From assembly GCF_900109555.1 (NCBI RefSeq), contig NZ_FNZV01000002.1:248001-312000 (forward strand): a stretch of DNA of 64,000 nucleotides. Reading direction: 5' to 3'. The notes under the pieces are model-generated. The model made no database searches, had not been told where the DNA came from, and saw only the letters and a list, made by a program, of their open reading frames with translations. Made by a program: the position numbers and the translations under genes. The stretch comes from Pacificibacter marinus. Lineage in GTDB: Bacteria; Pseudomonadota; Alphaproteobacteria; Rhodobacterales; Rhodobacteraceae. Within the stretch, counting starts at the first letter, position 1. Every line of letters starts with the position of its first letter. Below are positions 1-8,999 of the stretch, piece by piece.

Positions 1-97
1 TCTTAAAGCCAATCTTGAAATCTAAGCCTATCGTGGGCGTTAAGTCAGTGTCATCTATTCTTATACGTGTGTGCTTTTATTTTACGTTGCTGCACGC

Positions 98-1282
98 CTA
101 TTTTCCCAAAAGTTTCATGCCTTTTGTGAGGCCCTCAAGTGTCATGGGCACCATACGGTCATCGAACAGTGTGCGTATCATGGCAATGGATTGGGTGAAA
201 CGCCAGTGTTGTTGTGGGACGGGATTGAGCCAAATGTGATCGGGCCAGTGTTGGCGTGCGCGTTGTAACCAAACTTCGCCGCTCTCAGCATTGTAATGTT
301 CATTTGCGCCGCCCTTTATCGCTATTTCATAGGGCGACATTGATGCATCGCCGACAAAAATGACTTTGTAGTCTTTGCCATAGGTGTTGAATACGTCTTG
401 GGTTGGCGTTTGGGCTGTCCAGCGGCGGACATTGTCGCGCCACACACCTTCGTAAAGGCAGTTGTGGAAATAGTAGTATTCAAGATGTTTGAATTCAGAG
501 CGGGCGGCGGAAAATAGTTCTTCGACCACTTTGATGTGATCATCCATTGACCCGCCGACATCGAAAAACATCAACACTTTTACAGCATTGCGTCGCTCGG
601 GGCGCGTTTTGACATCAAGGTAGCCGTTTTCAGCCGTGGCACGAATGGTGCCGTCTAAATCCAACTCATCATGCGCGCCATCACGGGCCCAAGACCGCAG
701 GCGTTTCATCGCAAGTTTGATGTTGCGCGTGCCCAACTGCGCGGTGTCATCTAGATTTTTGAAATCGCGTTTATCCCAGACTTTTACTGCGCGTCTGTGG
801 CGTGATGCATCTTGTCCGATCCGCACACCTTCGGGGTTATAACCGTAGGCGCCAAAGGGCGATGTGCCGCCGGTGCCGATCCATTTTGATCCGCCTTGGT
901 GGCGCTCTTTTTGTTCTGCAAGTCGCTGTTTGAGTGTTTCCATCAACACATCAAAGCCACCAAGCGCTTCAATCTCGGCGCGCTCTTCGGGGCTTAGATG
1001 TTTTTCAATTTCTTTGCGCAGCCAGTCTTGCGGTAGATCAATCGCGTCTAACACTTCACTTGATGAAATGTCTTCAAGACCCTGAAAGGACTGTGAAAAG
1101 GCGATATCAAATTTGTCTAAGTTGCGTTCATCTTTGACCATGATCGCGCGGGCGAGGAAATAGAATTCCTCAATGTCATACCGCGCCAAGCCTATTGAAA
1201 TACCTTCGAGAAACGCAAGATATTCGCGCAAAGACACTGGGATGTTCTGACTGCGCAGAGTTTGGAAAAAGGGCAGAAACAT
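98..1282 (-). CDS. VWA domain (CoxE-like) protein
   Basis: A 394-residue protein with a C-terminal von Willebrand factor A domain. The metal-ion-dependent adhesion motif DVGGSMDDH is visible near residue 240 and the N-terminal half is mostly helical. Proteins of this CoxE-like type usually act with a MoxR-class AAA ATPase as a chaperone or metal-insertion pair; the substrate here is unknown. It is the last gene of a minus-strand cluster that begins with the MoxR gene ending at 3050, which supports that pairing. The start at 1282 gives the expected N-terminus. The family call is firm, the biological role is not. Confidence 0.85.
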   Translation of the reverse strand: MFLPFFQTLRSQNIPVSLREYLAFLEGISIGLARYDIEEFYFLARAIMVKDERNLDKFDIAFSQSFQGLEDISSSEVLDAIDLPQDWLRKEIEKHLSPEERAEIEALGGFDVLMETLKQRLAEQKERHQGGSKWIGTGGTSPFGAYGYNPEGVRIGQDASRHRRAVKVWDKRDFKNLDDTAQLGTRNIKLAMKRLRSWARDGAHDELDLDGTIRATAENGYLDVKTRPERRNAVKVLMFFDVGGSMDDHIKVVEELFSAARSEFKHLEYYYFHNCLYEGVWRDNVRRWTAQTPTQDVFNTYGKDYKVIFVGDASMSPYEIAIKGGANEHYNAESGEVWLQRARQHWPDHIWLNPVPQQHWRFTQSIAMIRTLFDDRMVPMTLEGLTKGMKLLGK

Positions 1283-1316
1283 GGTTGGGCTCGCTGGGGC
1301 AGACTGTGCGCCGCGC

Positions 1317-1481
1317 CTAGATGAATGTGTCGATAATCAGCGTTAGAAACAAACCGATGACGCTAAACCCAAGCATTAATGCCGCAGCATATTGCAGTTT
1401 ATCAAGCCGATTTCCCTCGCGCTTTGACGCAATGCGCCAACCAAGAGCTGCGCCGATAATGGCCAAAAGAATGACGATCAT
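1317..1481 (-). CDS. small membrane protein, 54 aa
   Basis: A short ORF of 54 codons. The predicted product starts MIVILLAIIGAALGWRIASK and ends in a second hydrophobic stretch (residues about 34-52), so it looks like a two-helix inner-membrane protein with a basic loop between the helices. It fills the gap between the DUF2927 gene and the VWA gene on the same strand, as expected for an operon member. I recognise no family. Coding status rests on position, the hydrophobic pattern and lack of an alternative in the gap. Confidence 0.6.
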   Translation of the reverse strand: MIVILLAIIGAALGWRIASKREGNRLDKLQYAAALMLGFSVIGLFLTLIIDTFI

Positions 1482-1550
1482 ATTCTGTGTTCCTCATCTG
1501 CCAAACAGGCTGTGTACGCTGTTCGGAACGTTTTTGGGGGAACAGGGTGC

Positions 1551-2981
1551 CTAACGCCGCGCGAGATTTGCGATGTCGCGTGTCAGAGCAAGAACCTGTT
1601 CATCTGTACCAAATCCATACCGCGCCCAGCCGAGACTGTCGAGCCGAACCAGCCGCGCTTCTGAGGCGCGACCAATTGCCCTGAGGGCTTCGGCTTTGGT
1701 CAACATCAGTGATGCCAACAACGCTGCATTGCCCGCATCATAGGCGGCAGGCATGGCGGCGCTTGTCAGCTTTAAGGCCCCATCATAGTCACGTTCCAGC
1801 AATGCTATCGCCGACAATTGCAAGGCAACATGGGCGGCGTGATACGCGGTCGAGGCGCGGGCAGAGTAAATCTCATGGGCTTGTGTCAGAGCAGCATCGG
1901 CCAAATCACGATCTGCGCCCACTGACAGACGACCCAACAAAAATAACGAAAATCCTGTACGCGTGTCGTTCCAACCTTGGGCTCTGGCCGTGAGAACCGC
2001 ACGTTTGGCTGCCGCGCGACGCGCCGACACTGAGGTTTGCGACCCCATAGCAATCGATACGTCGTCAATCCATACACGCGGTGTCGGGGCAATGCGGGGG
2101 GTGTTGATGCGATCGCCCGCAGGGTTCAGGCGGCTCAAGATCGCGGGCAAACGCAGCGCAACCTCATCGCGGGTCATGCCATTGCGCAGATCGGGCGCAT
2201 AGGTCGCTCGTAAAATCAGCATGTCAAATTCGGTCAAGACGGAGTGAATATTGTCATCGTTGAACACGCTGTCATCAAGCCGGTACAGATCGTTGAGCGG
2301 CCCAAGCGATTGCGCCAATTCTTCGTGCAAACAGTCGCGGATTTCTTGTGGTGCTTCGTCATTGGGGATGAAGATCGCCAAGCGTTCACGCCGTGTCACC
2401 GCAGCCCAGCTCAGATTGGCGCGGCGTGATCTGCGAAAGCCGTCCCAACTTGAGATGTTCGGCGCCACAATGCAGGCCGTGTTGGGCGCACGGCGTCGCA
2501 GCTCGCTGTGTGGCAGGGTTTGGATGGTGATATTCGCGTCTACACTGGGGGCAACACGGGTGATGTTTATGCCCGCCTCGGACCGCAATCTCTTGATCAA
2601 AATATCTAAGTCAGGCCCCAAAGAGGCGGGAATCGAATTGCCTGTCACACGCAGGGTGATGGGGCCTTCAAACCGCGTGAACTGCGTTAGATCTGTGCCA
2701 TTTTCAAGCTGAAAACTCAGGTCTAAAAAATCACGCGCAATCGCTGAATTTGAGCGCCGTATAGGGGCAGGGCGCAGGGAGTTGAAACGCTTCATTTGCG
2801 GCAATTCAAGTGCATATGAGGGGGCTGTGCCAGTGTTTTGTGGTGCAGGTTGATTTTGCGGTGTGCCACATCCGATCAAAACACCACAGGCCAGCACCGC
2901 CAATTGCATCCGTGTTATGTGCGCCCAGCTCTGGGTGAATTTTTGCGCAGTGCCGCGCAGTCTGTGGGCAAATTTAAACAC
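1551..2981 (-). CDS. DUF2927 lipoprotein
   Basis: A 476-residue protein beginning at a GTG with an AAGG sequence nine bases upstream. A hydrophobic stretch ends in the lipobox LIGC (Cys at about residue 38), so the mature protein is probably a lipid-anchored envelope protein. The middle (about residues 120-270) resembles DUF2927, a putative protease-like domain of unknown function common in Rhodobacteraceae, including the stretch CLHEELAQSLGPLNDLYRLD with a possible metal-binding HEE. The C-terminal third looks like helical repeats. A later ATG at 2909 would remove the basic n-region and has no ribosome-binding site. It sits between moxR and the VWA gene, so all may work together. Confidence 0.75.
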   Translation of the reverse strand: MFKFAHRLRGTAQKFTQSWAHITRMQLAVLACGVLIGCGTPQNQPAPQNTGTAPSYALELPQMKRFNSLRPAPIRRSNSAIARDFLDLSFQLENGTDLTQFTRFEGPITLRVTGNSIPASLGPDLDILIKRLRSEAGINITRVAPSVDANITIQTLPHSELRRRAPNTACIVAPNISSWDGFRRSRRANLSWAAVTRRERLAIFIPNDEAPQEIRDCLHEELAQSLGPLNDLYRLDDSVFNDDNIHSVLTEFDMLILRATYAPDLRNGMTRDEVALRLPAILSRLNPAGDRINTPRIAPTPRVWIDDVSIAMGSQTSVSARRAAAKRAVLTARAQGWNDTRTGFSLFLLGRLSVGADRDLADAALTQAHEIYSARASTAYHAAHVALQLSAIALLERDYDGALKLTSAAMPAAYDAGNAALLASLMLTKAEALRAIGRASEARLVRLDSLGWARYGFGTDEQVLALTRDIANLARR

Positions 2982-3049
2982 TCGGAACGGCCTTTGGTGG
3001 GGGCAAGGCCTGCCAGAGCGGATCTCGGGCAGGAAGGTGATTTTTACGA

Positions 3050-3892
3050 TCAGCGGTGTCCCTTGCGGTCCAAAAAGGCCAAGCGTTCAAATAGGGCCAC
3101 ATCTTGTTCGTTCTTCAAAAGAGCGCCATGCAGTTTTGGCAGTGCATTGGCACCATCCCGTGCAAGGTCCTCTGGACTTAGGTCTTCTGCAAGCAGCAAT
3201 TTCAACCAATCCAAGACTTCTGATGTTGATGGTTTTTTCTTAAGCCCCTGCGTATCGCGAATTTCAAAAAATTGCGTTAAGGCGGTGGTCAATAGACGGT
3301 CTTTCAGCTTGGGAAAATGCACCTCAACGATCTGGCGCATCACATCCATGTCGGGAAAGCGAATGTAGTGGAAAAAACAGCGGCGCAAAAACGCATCTGG
3401 CAGCTCTTTTTCGTTGTTTGAGGTGATGATGATCACAGGGCGATGCTTTGCGCGCACGGTTTCGCCCGTCTCGTAAACGTGGAATTCCATCTTATCGAGT
3501 TCTTGCAGCAAATCGTTTGGAAACTCGATATCGGCTTTGTCGATTTCATCAATCAGCAGTACCACTTTTTCATCGGCCTCAAAGGCCTGCCACAGCTTGC
3601 CCTTTTTGATGTAATGGCTCACATCTTCGACCCGTGGATCGCCCAGCTGACTGTCGCGCAGCCGTGACACGGCATCGTATTCATACAGGCCTTGTTGTGC
3701 TCGGGTCGTGGATTTGATGTTCCACTCGATCATTGGCAACCCCATGCTGTGCGCCACCTGACGCGCCAGTTCGGTTTTGCCCGTGCCCGGTTCACCTTTG
3801 ACCAACAGCGGGCGTTCCAACGTGATGGCGGCATTGACGGCCACAGCCAAGTCTTGCGGTGCAATGTAGGTATCAGTTGACGCAAATTTCAT
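3050..3892 (-). CDS. MoxR-family AAA+ ATPase
   Basis: A 280-residue ATPase with Walker A GEPGTGKT at residues 33-40, Walker B LLIDEIDKAD and a sensor ITSNNEKELPDAFLRRC. MoxR ATPases remodel or load cofactors into partner proteins and are usually encoded beside VWA proteins, as here. I place the start at 3892 (MKFASTDTYIAPQDL), because the 51 residues upstream in the frame are not MoxR-like and lie in the region between this gene and the divergent dksA. It is the first gene of the minus-strand cluster that ends at 98. Confidence 0.88.
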   Translation of the reverse strand: MKFASTDTYIAPQDLAVAVNAAITLERPLLVKGEPGTGKTELARQVAHSMGLPMIEWNIKSTTRAQQGLYEYDAVSRLRDSQLGDPRVEDVSHYIKKGKLWQAFEADEKVVLLIDEIDKADIEFPNDLLQELDKMEFHVYETGETVRAKHRPVIIITSNNEKELPDAFLRRCFFHYIRFPDMDVMRQIVEVHFPKLKDRLLTTALTQFFEIRDTQGLKKKPSTSEVLDWLKLLLAEDLSPEDLARDGANALPKLHGALLKNEQDVALFERLAFLDRKGHR

Positions 3893-4076
3893 CGGTAAGC
3901 CTGCCCAATTTAAAGAGATTTCGATCAGATCATAGCAGCGCTTCACAAAGGTACAACTCGAGGGAGATATCCTAGTGACATCCCCTGTCAAAGAGGGTAA
4001 ATGAGCGGCAATTGGAGGTAGTCGATGGGGGATAAGTGACAACACTTATACAATCGGCGACAATGAGGTGAGCAAT

Positions 4077-4499
4077 ATGACGGCCGAATTAACCCTGCCT
4101 GATGATTATCGTCCTTCTGTGGACGAACCCTTTATGAACGAGCGCCAGCGCGAATATTTCCGCCGCAAATTGGAAAATTGGAAAGCTGAATTGCTCGACG
4201 AAAGCCGTAACACGCTTGAGGGTCTACAAGATGGCACACGCAGTATTCCCGATGTCGCAGACCGCGCGTCTGAAGAAACCGATCGCGCACTTGAATTGCG
4301 CACGCGGGATCGCCAGCGCAAGCTTGTTACTAAAATTGACGGAGCGCTGCGTCGCATTGACCAAGACGAGTTTGGCTATTGCGAAGAAACTGGCGAACCT
4401 ATTTCGCTCAAACGTCTGGATGCACGTCCAATCGCGACGATGAGCCTTGAGGCGCAAGAGCGTCACGAGCGCCGTGAGAAAGTCCATCGCGACGATTGA
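4077..4499 (+). CDS. dksA: RNA polymerase-binding protein DksA
   Basis: A 140-residue member of the DksA/TraR family, which binds the RNA polymerase secondary channel and works with ppGpp in the stringent response. The N-terminal coiled coil (residues about 20-90) ends in the zinc-finger region YCEETGEPISLKRLDARP. Only the first of the four zinc-finger cysteines is present (about residue 102); the others are replaced by Thr, Ser and Ala. Single-cysteine DksA is known in Rhodobacter. I chose ATG 4077 over an in-frame GTG at 4068 because GAGGTGA lies just upstream. A terminator follows at 4587. Confidence 0.9.
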   Translation: MTAELTLPDDYRPSVDEPFMNERQREYFRRKLENWKAELLDESRNTLEGLQDGTRSIPDVADRASEETDRALELRTRDRQRKLVTKIDGALRRIDQDEFGYCEETGEPISLKRLDARPIATMSLEAQERHERREKVHRDD

Positions 4500-4586
4500 T
4501 CTGGCTCGGTTTGGACCGCTTGCTTTGTGTTTTGCTGCCAAATGGCGCGGCATTGCGCGCAGGTGACGCACCATAAGAAATATGTC

Positions 4587-4618
4587 AAACACCGAGGCAA
4601 GCGCTTCGGTGTTTTGCT
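4587..4618 (+). terminator. rho-independent terminator of dksA
   Basis: A 9-bp perfect stem (4587-4595 with 4606-4614, AAACACCGA/TCGGTGTTT) with a 10-nt loop, ending in a T-rich run. It follows dksA and precedes the next plus-strand gene. Confidence 0.75.
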
Positions 4619-4658
4619 TTGTGCATTTGCCCCCAGATGACTGCCAGAAAGGTCGCTT

Positions 4659-5834
4659 ATGTTGATCGGACAAGATATCGCAATTTTGGGTGCTGGCGTT
4701 GCTGGCTTGGCGGCGGCGCGAGCTTTGGCGCTGCGCGGCGCGCAGGTGACGGTTTATGAACGCGCGCCTGAGATCACCGAAGTGGGCGCTGGTCTGCAAA
4801 TCTCACCAAACGGCGTGGCTGTTTTAACCGCGCTGGGGCTGGATGCGGGGTCTGTGGCGATGCGCTCGAACGGTGTGTCTTTGGTGGATGGCCTCTCTGG
4901 GCGCACGGTTTTGCATATGGATTTCAAGCGCTACAAGCCGGATAGTTTGTTTTTACTGATGCACAGATCTGATTTGATTGATCTTTTGGCCGATGGTGCA
5001 CGACAGGCTGGGGTGCAAATTAAGCTGTCCCATACGGTGCGCGATGTCGTGGAAACACCGGATTCCGTATCTGTGCTATTTGAAAACGGGGTTGATACCG
5101 CGCCCGAGCAGGCCACTCATTCTGTTGTGATCGGGGCCGATGGGTTGCACTCAAAAGTGCGCACACAATTGAATGGGGCCGCTGAGCCGTTTTTCACTGG
5201 GCAAACCGCATGGCGCGCCACCGTGCCTGCCCTCGGGGGCGAAGAAACAGCCGCTTTGGTGCATATGGCGGCGGGCAAGCATGTTGTGTGCTATCCGCTG
5301 CGCGCCGGCACGTTGATTAACATTGTTGCTGTTGAAGAGCGCGCGGAATGGACTGATGAGGGGTGGCACCATGTGGGTGATCCCGCGTTACTGATGGATC
5401 ACTTTTCGAATTTTGGCGGAGGGGTGACAGGTCTGCTGTCTCGCGTCACCAAAGTTTCGCGCTGGGGGTTGTTTCGTCATCCTGTGGCTCAGCGATGGTA
5501 TGGCGCACGCACCGCATTGATTGGCGATGCAGCACATCCGACTTTGCCCTTTTTGGCCCAAGGCGCGAATTTGGCGCTCGAAGATGCATGGGTTTTGGCC
5601 GATTGTTTGGCAAACTTGCCCTTGGATCAGGCGTTGCCAGCGTATCAATCACGTCGTCATGCGCGGGCGGCACGGGTGATCGACGTCGCCAATGGCAATG
5701 CGCGTAACTATCATTTGCGTGGGGCAAAACGTGTGGCAGGGCATATGGCGCTGCGATTGGGCGGGGCGATTGCACCACGGGCCGTGATCGATAAATTCAG
5801 CTGGCTGTATGATGTCGACGTCACCGCGCCCTAA
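4659..5834 (+). CDS. FAD-dependent aromatic monooxygenase-like protein
   Basis: A 391-residue flavoprotein of the salicylate/3-hydroxybenzoate hydroxylase type. It shows the dinucleotide-binding GAGVAG at residues 11-16, the DG motif VVIGADGLHSKVR and the GD motif LIGDAAHPTLPF near residue 289, the three fingerprints of class A flavin monooxygenases. These enzymes use NAD(P)H and O2 to hydroxylate aromatic or related rings. The substrate cannot be told: no ring-cleavage genes lie nearby, and the neighbours are dksA and tpiA. It appears to be transcribed alone. Confidence 0.85.
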   Translation: MLIGQDIAILGAGVAGLAAARALALRGAQVTVYERAPEITEVGAGLQISPNGVAVLTALGLDAGSVAMRSNGVSLVDGLSGRTVLHMDFKRYKPDSLFLLMHRSDLIDLLADGARQAGVQIKLSHTVRDVVETPDSVSVLFENGVDTAPEQATHSVVIGADGLHSKVRTQLNGAAEPFFTGQTAWRATVPALGGEETAALVHMAAGKHVVCYPLRAGTLINIVAVEERAEWTDEGWHHVGDPALLMDHFSNFGGGVTGLLSRVTKVSRWGLFRHPVAQRWYGARTALIGDAAHPTLPFLAQGANLALEDAWVLADCLANLPLDQALPAYQSRRHARAARVIDVANGNARNYHLRGAKRVAGHMALRLGGAIAPRAVIDKFSWLYDVDVTAP

Positions 5835-5863
5835 AAAAGCAAAGCGTGCCCATTTTAGGGCGC
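5826..5863. terminator. inverted repeat between convergent genes
   Basis: An 11-bp perfect inverted repeat (GCGCCCTAAAA at 5826-5836 and its complement at 5853-5863). It overlaps the stop codon of the monooxygenase gene and lies downstream of tpiA on the other strand. It is placed as a shared terminator of two convergent genes. There is no strong T-run on the plus strand. Confidence 0.5.
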
Positions 5864-5910
5864 GCAGCTTGTTCTGTGCGCGCCACCAATCTTTGGGGGC
5901 ATTTTGCTGA

Positions 5911-6657
5911 TTAGACTTGCTCTAGCGCGGTCACAATTCCTGAGAAATCAGCGGCTTTTAGAGATGCGCCACCAACCAGTGCGCCGTCAACATCGGGCAC
6001 AGCGAAAATTTCAGCCGCATTTCTGGGCTTCACAGACCCGCCATAGAGTAAGGGTAGGGCGTCTGCATCGGCGCCAAAACGCGCTTTGAGCGTGCTGCGC
6101 ATGTCTGCATGCACCTGCGCGATTTCATCCAAAGTCGGAACTTTTCCAGTGCCGATGGCCCAGACGGGTTCATAGGCGATAACGATTTTATCTGCGTCGA
6201 TGGTGTCAGGCAGCGATCCTTGCAGTTGCGTGCGTACGACATCAAGCGTCTCACCTGCGTCGCGTTGTGCCAGCGTTTCGCCGACACAGACGATGGCCAC
6301 AAGGCCCGCCGCCAGCGCGGTTTCGGTTTTTGCCCGTACAAGCGCATCACTTTCACCGTGATCAGCGCGGCGCTCTGAGTGACCTAAAATCACAGAGGTC
6401 GCGCCAATGTCCGCCAGCAGCGTGGCCGACGTGTCGCCCGTGTGTGCGCCGCTTGTATTTTGGTGACAATCTTGGCCGCCGGTTTGGATGGCTGTGCCAT
6501 TGAGTGCCTGTGCCATCGCGCCGATCAATGTTGTGGGCGGGCAGAGTAAAATGCCAACCTTGGGGGCGGGGAACTGGCTGGCCAGTGCTTTTGCCTCGGC
6601 CAAGCTTGCCCGTGTTCCGTTCATCTTCCAATTGCCTGCTGCCAACTTGCGTGCCAT
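5911..6657 (-). CDS. tpiA: triosephosphate isomerase
   Basis: A 248-residue TIM barrel that interconverts dihydroxyacetone phosphate and glyceraldehyde 3-phosphate in glycolysis and gluconeogenesis. All signature residues are visible: the catalytic lysine in GNWKMNG (Lys11), the histidine in GHSERR (His93), the catalytic glutamate in [11 protein letters not shown] (Glu163) and the phosphate-binding LYGGSVK near the C-terminus. Length is normal. It stands alone between the convergent monooxygenase and an intergenic region. Confidence 0.97.
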   Translation of the reverse strand: MARKLAAGNWKMNGTRASLAEAKALASQFPAPKVGILLCPPTTLIGAMAQALNGTAIQTGGQDCHQNTSGAHTGDTSATLLADIGATSVILGHSERRADHGESDALVRAKTETALAAGLVAIVCVGETLAQRDAGETLDVVRTQLQGSLPDTIDADKIVIAYEPVWAIGTGKVPTLDEIAQVHADMRSTLKARFGADADALPLLYGGSVKPRNAAEIFAVPDVDGALVGGASLKAADFSGIVTALEQV

Positions 6658-6806
6658 TGCGCCGCTCTCCCCTAAAATCTGTTTTGCGCATCATTGCAGC
6701 GCAGGCGGGACAGTCAAGACATGGCAGTCTTTGTTTGCGCTTTTGCGAGACTATTTTAACTGAGTTATCTCTGCGGGCGGGGAGGATCTTACGCGCAGCC
6801 CGGCTT

Positions 6807-7196
6807 TTAAGATTTAGCGGCCTTTTGGGCAGCTTTACGCGCTTTCGCGATGCGTTTCTTTTCGGTCGCTTTCAACGCGGGCGCATAGGACAAGCGCGCC
6901 CAATCGCGGGCCTCGTCTGGGTCATCACTGGCGCTTTCGGGCAGTGACATCAGCGATGCGACAATCGTTTCGCCATTTGCTTTTGGATAGGTGAAAGGGG
7001 CTGATCCAGCGTTGATGAAATCTGCTTGTGTGGTCCCGTCGGATTTCATGTAAATCGTACCGGCGATGATGCACGCAAACATCACATCGCCCTCGACGTA
7101 CAAAGCGCTGCCGCCAAACAGACCGCCAACCGTGATCTCGCCTATATCTGCGAAAAGATCACGGGCGTGGGCGATAAGTTCTGGCGATGCAGGCAC
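6807..7196 (-). CDS. TfoX/Sxy N-terminal domain protein
   Basis: A 129-residue protein matching the N-terminal domain of TfoX/Sxy (FADIGEITVGGLFGGSALYVEGDVMFA), with a lysine/alanine-rich C-terminal tail. Full-length TfoX regulates natural competence in gammaproteobacteria. This short form, common in alphaproteobacteria, has no established role. It starts directly after the stop of the HesB/IscA-type gene, so the two are probably co-transcribed. Confidence 0.8.
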   Translation of the reverse strand: MPASPELIAHARDLFADIGEITVGGLFGGSALYVEGDVMFACIIAGTIYMKSDGTTQADFINAGSAPFTYPKANGETIVASLMSLPESASDDPDEARDWARLSYAPALKATEKKRIAKARKAAQKAAKS

Positions 7197-7568
7197 TTAA
7201 ACGCCGCTTTGTGCAGGAATATTTTCGTCGAACTTAATGCTTTCGCCACAGCCGCATTCATCGACCACATTCGGATTGCGAAACTTAAAGCTCGCTTCGA
7301 GCAGCGAGACTTCATAGTCGATTTCAGTGCCAAACAAGAACATCTGCGCCATAGGGGCAATCATCACCCGCGCACCGTCTTGTTCAACGACTTCATCCAT
7401 CGGATCAATGTCTTGCACGTAGTTCATGGTATATTCCATGCCCGCACAGCCACCTTTTTTGATACCAATGCGCAAGCCTTTTGAGCCGTCTTTTGCCATC
7501 AATTTCGCGATCTGCTTTGCCGCTTTGGCCGTGATGCTGACCGCTTGTTTGCCTGGAATACCGAACAT
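7197..7568 (-). CDS. HesB/IscA-type iron-sulfur carrier
   Basis: A 123-residue A-type carrier. The three conserved cysteines are present: Cys41 in KKGGCAGMEY, and Cys105 and Cys107 in the ECGCGES motif. These proteins hold and hand over Fe-S clusters to apo-proteins. The gene directly precedes the TfoX-like gene on the minus strand. A SufT-like Fe-S factor is encoded about 1.7 kb away, also on the minus strand, but the main suf operon is not in the window. Confidence 0.92.
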   Translation of the reverse strand: MFGIPGKQAVSITAKAAKQIAKLMAKDGSKGLRIGIKKGGCAGMEYTMNYVQDIDPMDEVVEQDGARVMIAPMAQMFLFGTEIDYEVSLLEASFKFRNPNVVDECGCGESIKFDENIPAQSGV

Positions 7569-7591
7569 GTGCGTTCTCCTTTGGGGCTAAC

Positions 7592-8356
7592 TTAGTCTTT
7601 CGCGGCCATGATCTCAAGAAGCGGCGCGTCGTTTAACCCATTGTTGATCGCAAGTGTGAAGATCGCGATGGCAATCGCCCAGCTGAACGAGGCCAAAGTG
7701 CCGATGATCACGTATTCTGCTTTCTCGTTTTTTGATGCTGCATCAAAGCGCAAAACCGATTTCGCCGCGATCAAAAAGCCTATGCCTGCGGGTTGTCCAG
7801 CGAGGAACATCAAAAATATCAACCCACGTTCCAATATGCCAATCATCATGCCGCCCTTGGGCAAGCTTTCGGTTGGCGCGCCTGCCGCAAAGGGTGTCAT
7901 CAATTTACCCACAGCAAAGCCGCCCGCGCGGGTGGTGTAGATGGCCCCTGCGGTGAGCAACATCATCTTGGGTGCCCAAGCGCTGATGTCCAACAGGCCG
8001 CCTTGGGCCAAATCTTTGGTCCAAATACCATCTGCCCAAAGGGTGGGGGCCACAGCTGCGATGGCGGCGATGGTGATGAAATGTGCCACTTGGTCGGCCA
8101 AATAGGGTTTGATCCCATCATCGTCACGGGTTTTGACCCAGAGGACTTTCAAAGCGTCTATGGCAAGGTGCAGCCCAGCAAGGACAGCGATTTGCCACGC
8201 GATAGACCCCAGAGCGACAACGGCACAAAGATAAACCGTTATTGTGTGCAAGGCCATGGAGCCAAAACGGTCTTTAGTTTGAACCATCTTCGCGGTCTGA
8301 AACACGTAGTCTGCTAGGACGTGGGCGAAGAAGAGAGCGGACAGGGTTTCAAACAT
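7592..8356 (-). CDS. DUF3307 integral membrane protein
   Basis: A 254-residue polytopic membrane protein. The N-terminus FFAHVLADYVFQTAKMVQTK is the characteristic DUF3307 signature (His-Asp-Gln in the first helix, all facing the membrane interior). About six hydrophobic segments follow, with loops near residues 70-80 and 160-170. No biochemical function is established for the family. Its start overlaps the stop of the SatD-like gene by 8 bp, so translation of the two is probably coupled, and the pair should be treated as one functional module. Confidence 0.85.
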   Translation of the reverse strand: MFETLSALFFAHVLADYVFQTAKMVQTKDRFGSMALHTITVYLCAVVALGSIAWQIAVLAGLHLAIDALKVLWVKTRDDDGIKPYLADQVAHFITIAAIAAVAPTLWADGIWTKDLAQGGLLDISAWAPKMMLLTAGAIYTTRAGGFAVGKLMTPFAAGAPTESLPKGGMMIGILERGLIFLMFLAGQPAGIGFLIAAKSVLRFDAASKNEKAEYVIIGTLASFSWAIAIAIFTLAINNGLNDAPLLEIMAAKD

Positions 8357-8996
8357 TGGTGGCTTTCATTTCCATAAGTAAGAGAGCTTCGTTTATATGT
8401 TCATATCCCGCCGATTTTAAAGTTTTTGACACAGTTTGGCGTGACTTTTTTAGGGCGTCAGCTAGATCGGAAATTATAAATCCTGAAGTGGGGGAGCTTA
8501 GATATTTGTACATGGTTGCGGCCTGAACCGAGGTCCAGCTTTCAATAATTAAATCATAAAGTAATGCAAATGGTTCGCTTGGATGACTGCGTGTAAAATG
8601 CATGCGGCCTATGCATTTTCCTTTTTTTATGAATTCTAATTCTTGGCCCGATATGATGAAAACGCCTGCCGTTTCTTTGTTGAGGTCGGTGCTGATTTCT
8701 TTTGAGGCTTTGCCGTCAGCGATCCCAATGTAAGTATCAAATTCTTTTCCAAGCGACTTTAGGCAAGAACGAAATAGAATGGCAGACCGCAGTGCATATT
8801 TTGGCTCGGCCAGTGCGACTTGCCAGCCGTCGCCGCGATGGCGGGTAAAGTGCAGGCTCTTACCCATCCACTCGGCTTGCATTTCGGCGCAGTCACGCAA
8901 GGCGTCGAACGCCCGTTCGAGTTTTTCAGGGCCCAGCGCGGTGGAGCCGACGATATCGCCGGTTAAAACGGCTATTATGCGTGTTTTATGAGTCAT
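8349..8996 (-). CDS. SatD-like protein: cyclase-like domain plus HTH
   Basis: A 215-residue protein. The N-terminal part has the motifs of the SatD family: AVLTGDIVGST (residues 10-19), HRGDGWQ (53-59), YIGIADG (89-95) and FIISGQ (113-118). By eye Asp14 and Asp56 sit in contexts resembling the metal-binding aspartates of class III nucleotidyl cyclases (D-I-V-G-S-T and G-D-G); activity is unproven. The C-terminus, ISDLADALKKSRQTVSKTLK (175-194), is a clear helix-turn-helix. The second half is richer in A+T than its neighbours, which could indicate transfer. Its ATG lies three bases from the first of five phased palindromes at 9000-9137. Downstream it overlaps the DUF3307 gene. Confidence 0.8.
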   Translation of the reverse strand: MTHKTRIIAVLTGDIVGSTALGPEKLERAFDALRDCAEMQAEWMGKSLHFTRHRGDGWQVALAEPKYALRSAILFRSCLKSLGKEFDTYIGIADGKASKEISTDLNKETAGVFIISGQELEFIKKGKCIGRMHFTRSHPSEPFALLYDLIIESWTSVQAATMYKYLSSPTSGFIISDLADALKKSRQTVSKTLKSAGYEHINEALLLMEMKATNV

Positions 8997-8999
8997 GAT

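Noticed and set aside
1-97. Possible gene end at the start of the window
   Set aside because: Short A+T-rich sequence after the VWA stop, with only frames of shadow type and no start or terminator that I can support.
7592-8996. Known cyclase-effector defence system (Pycsar type)
   Set aside because: The cyclase-like motifs and membrane partner recall Pycsar, but the HTH, the operator array and the DUF3307 fold do not match its described components. I keep the function open.
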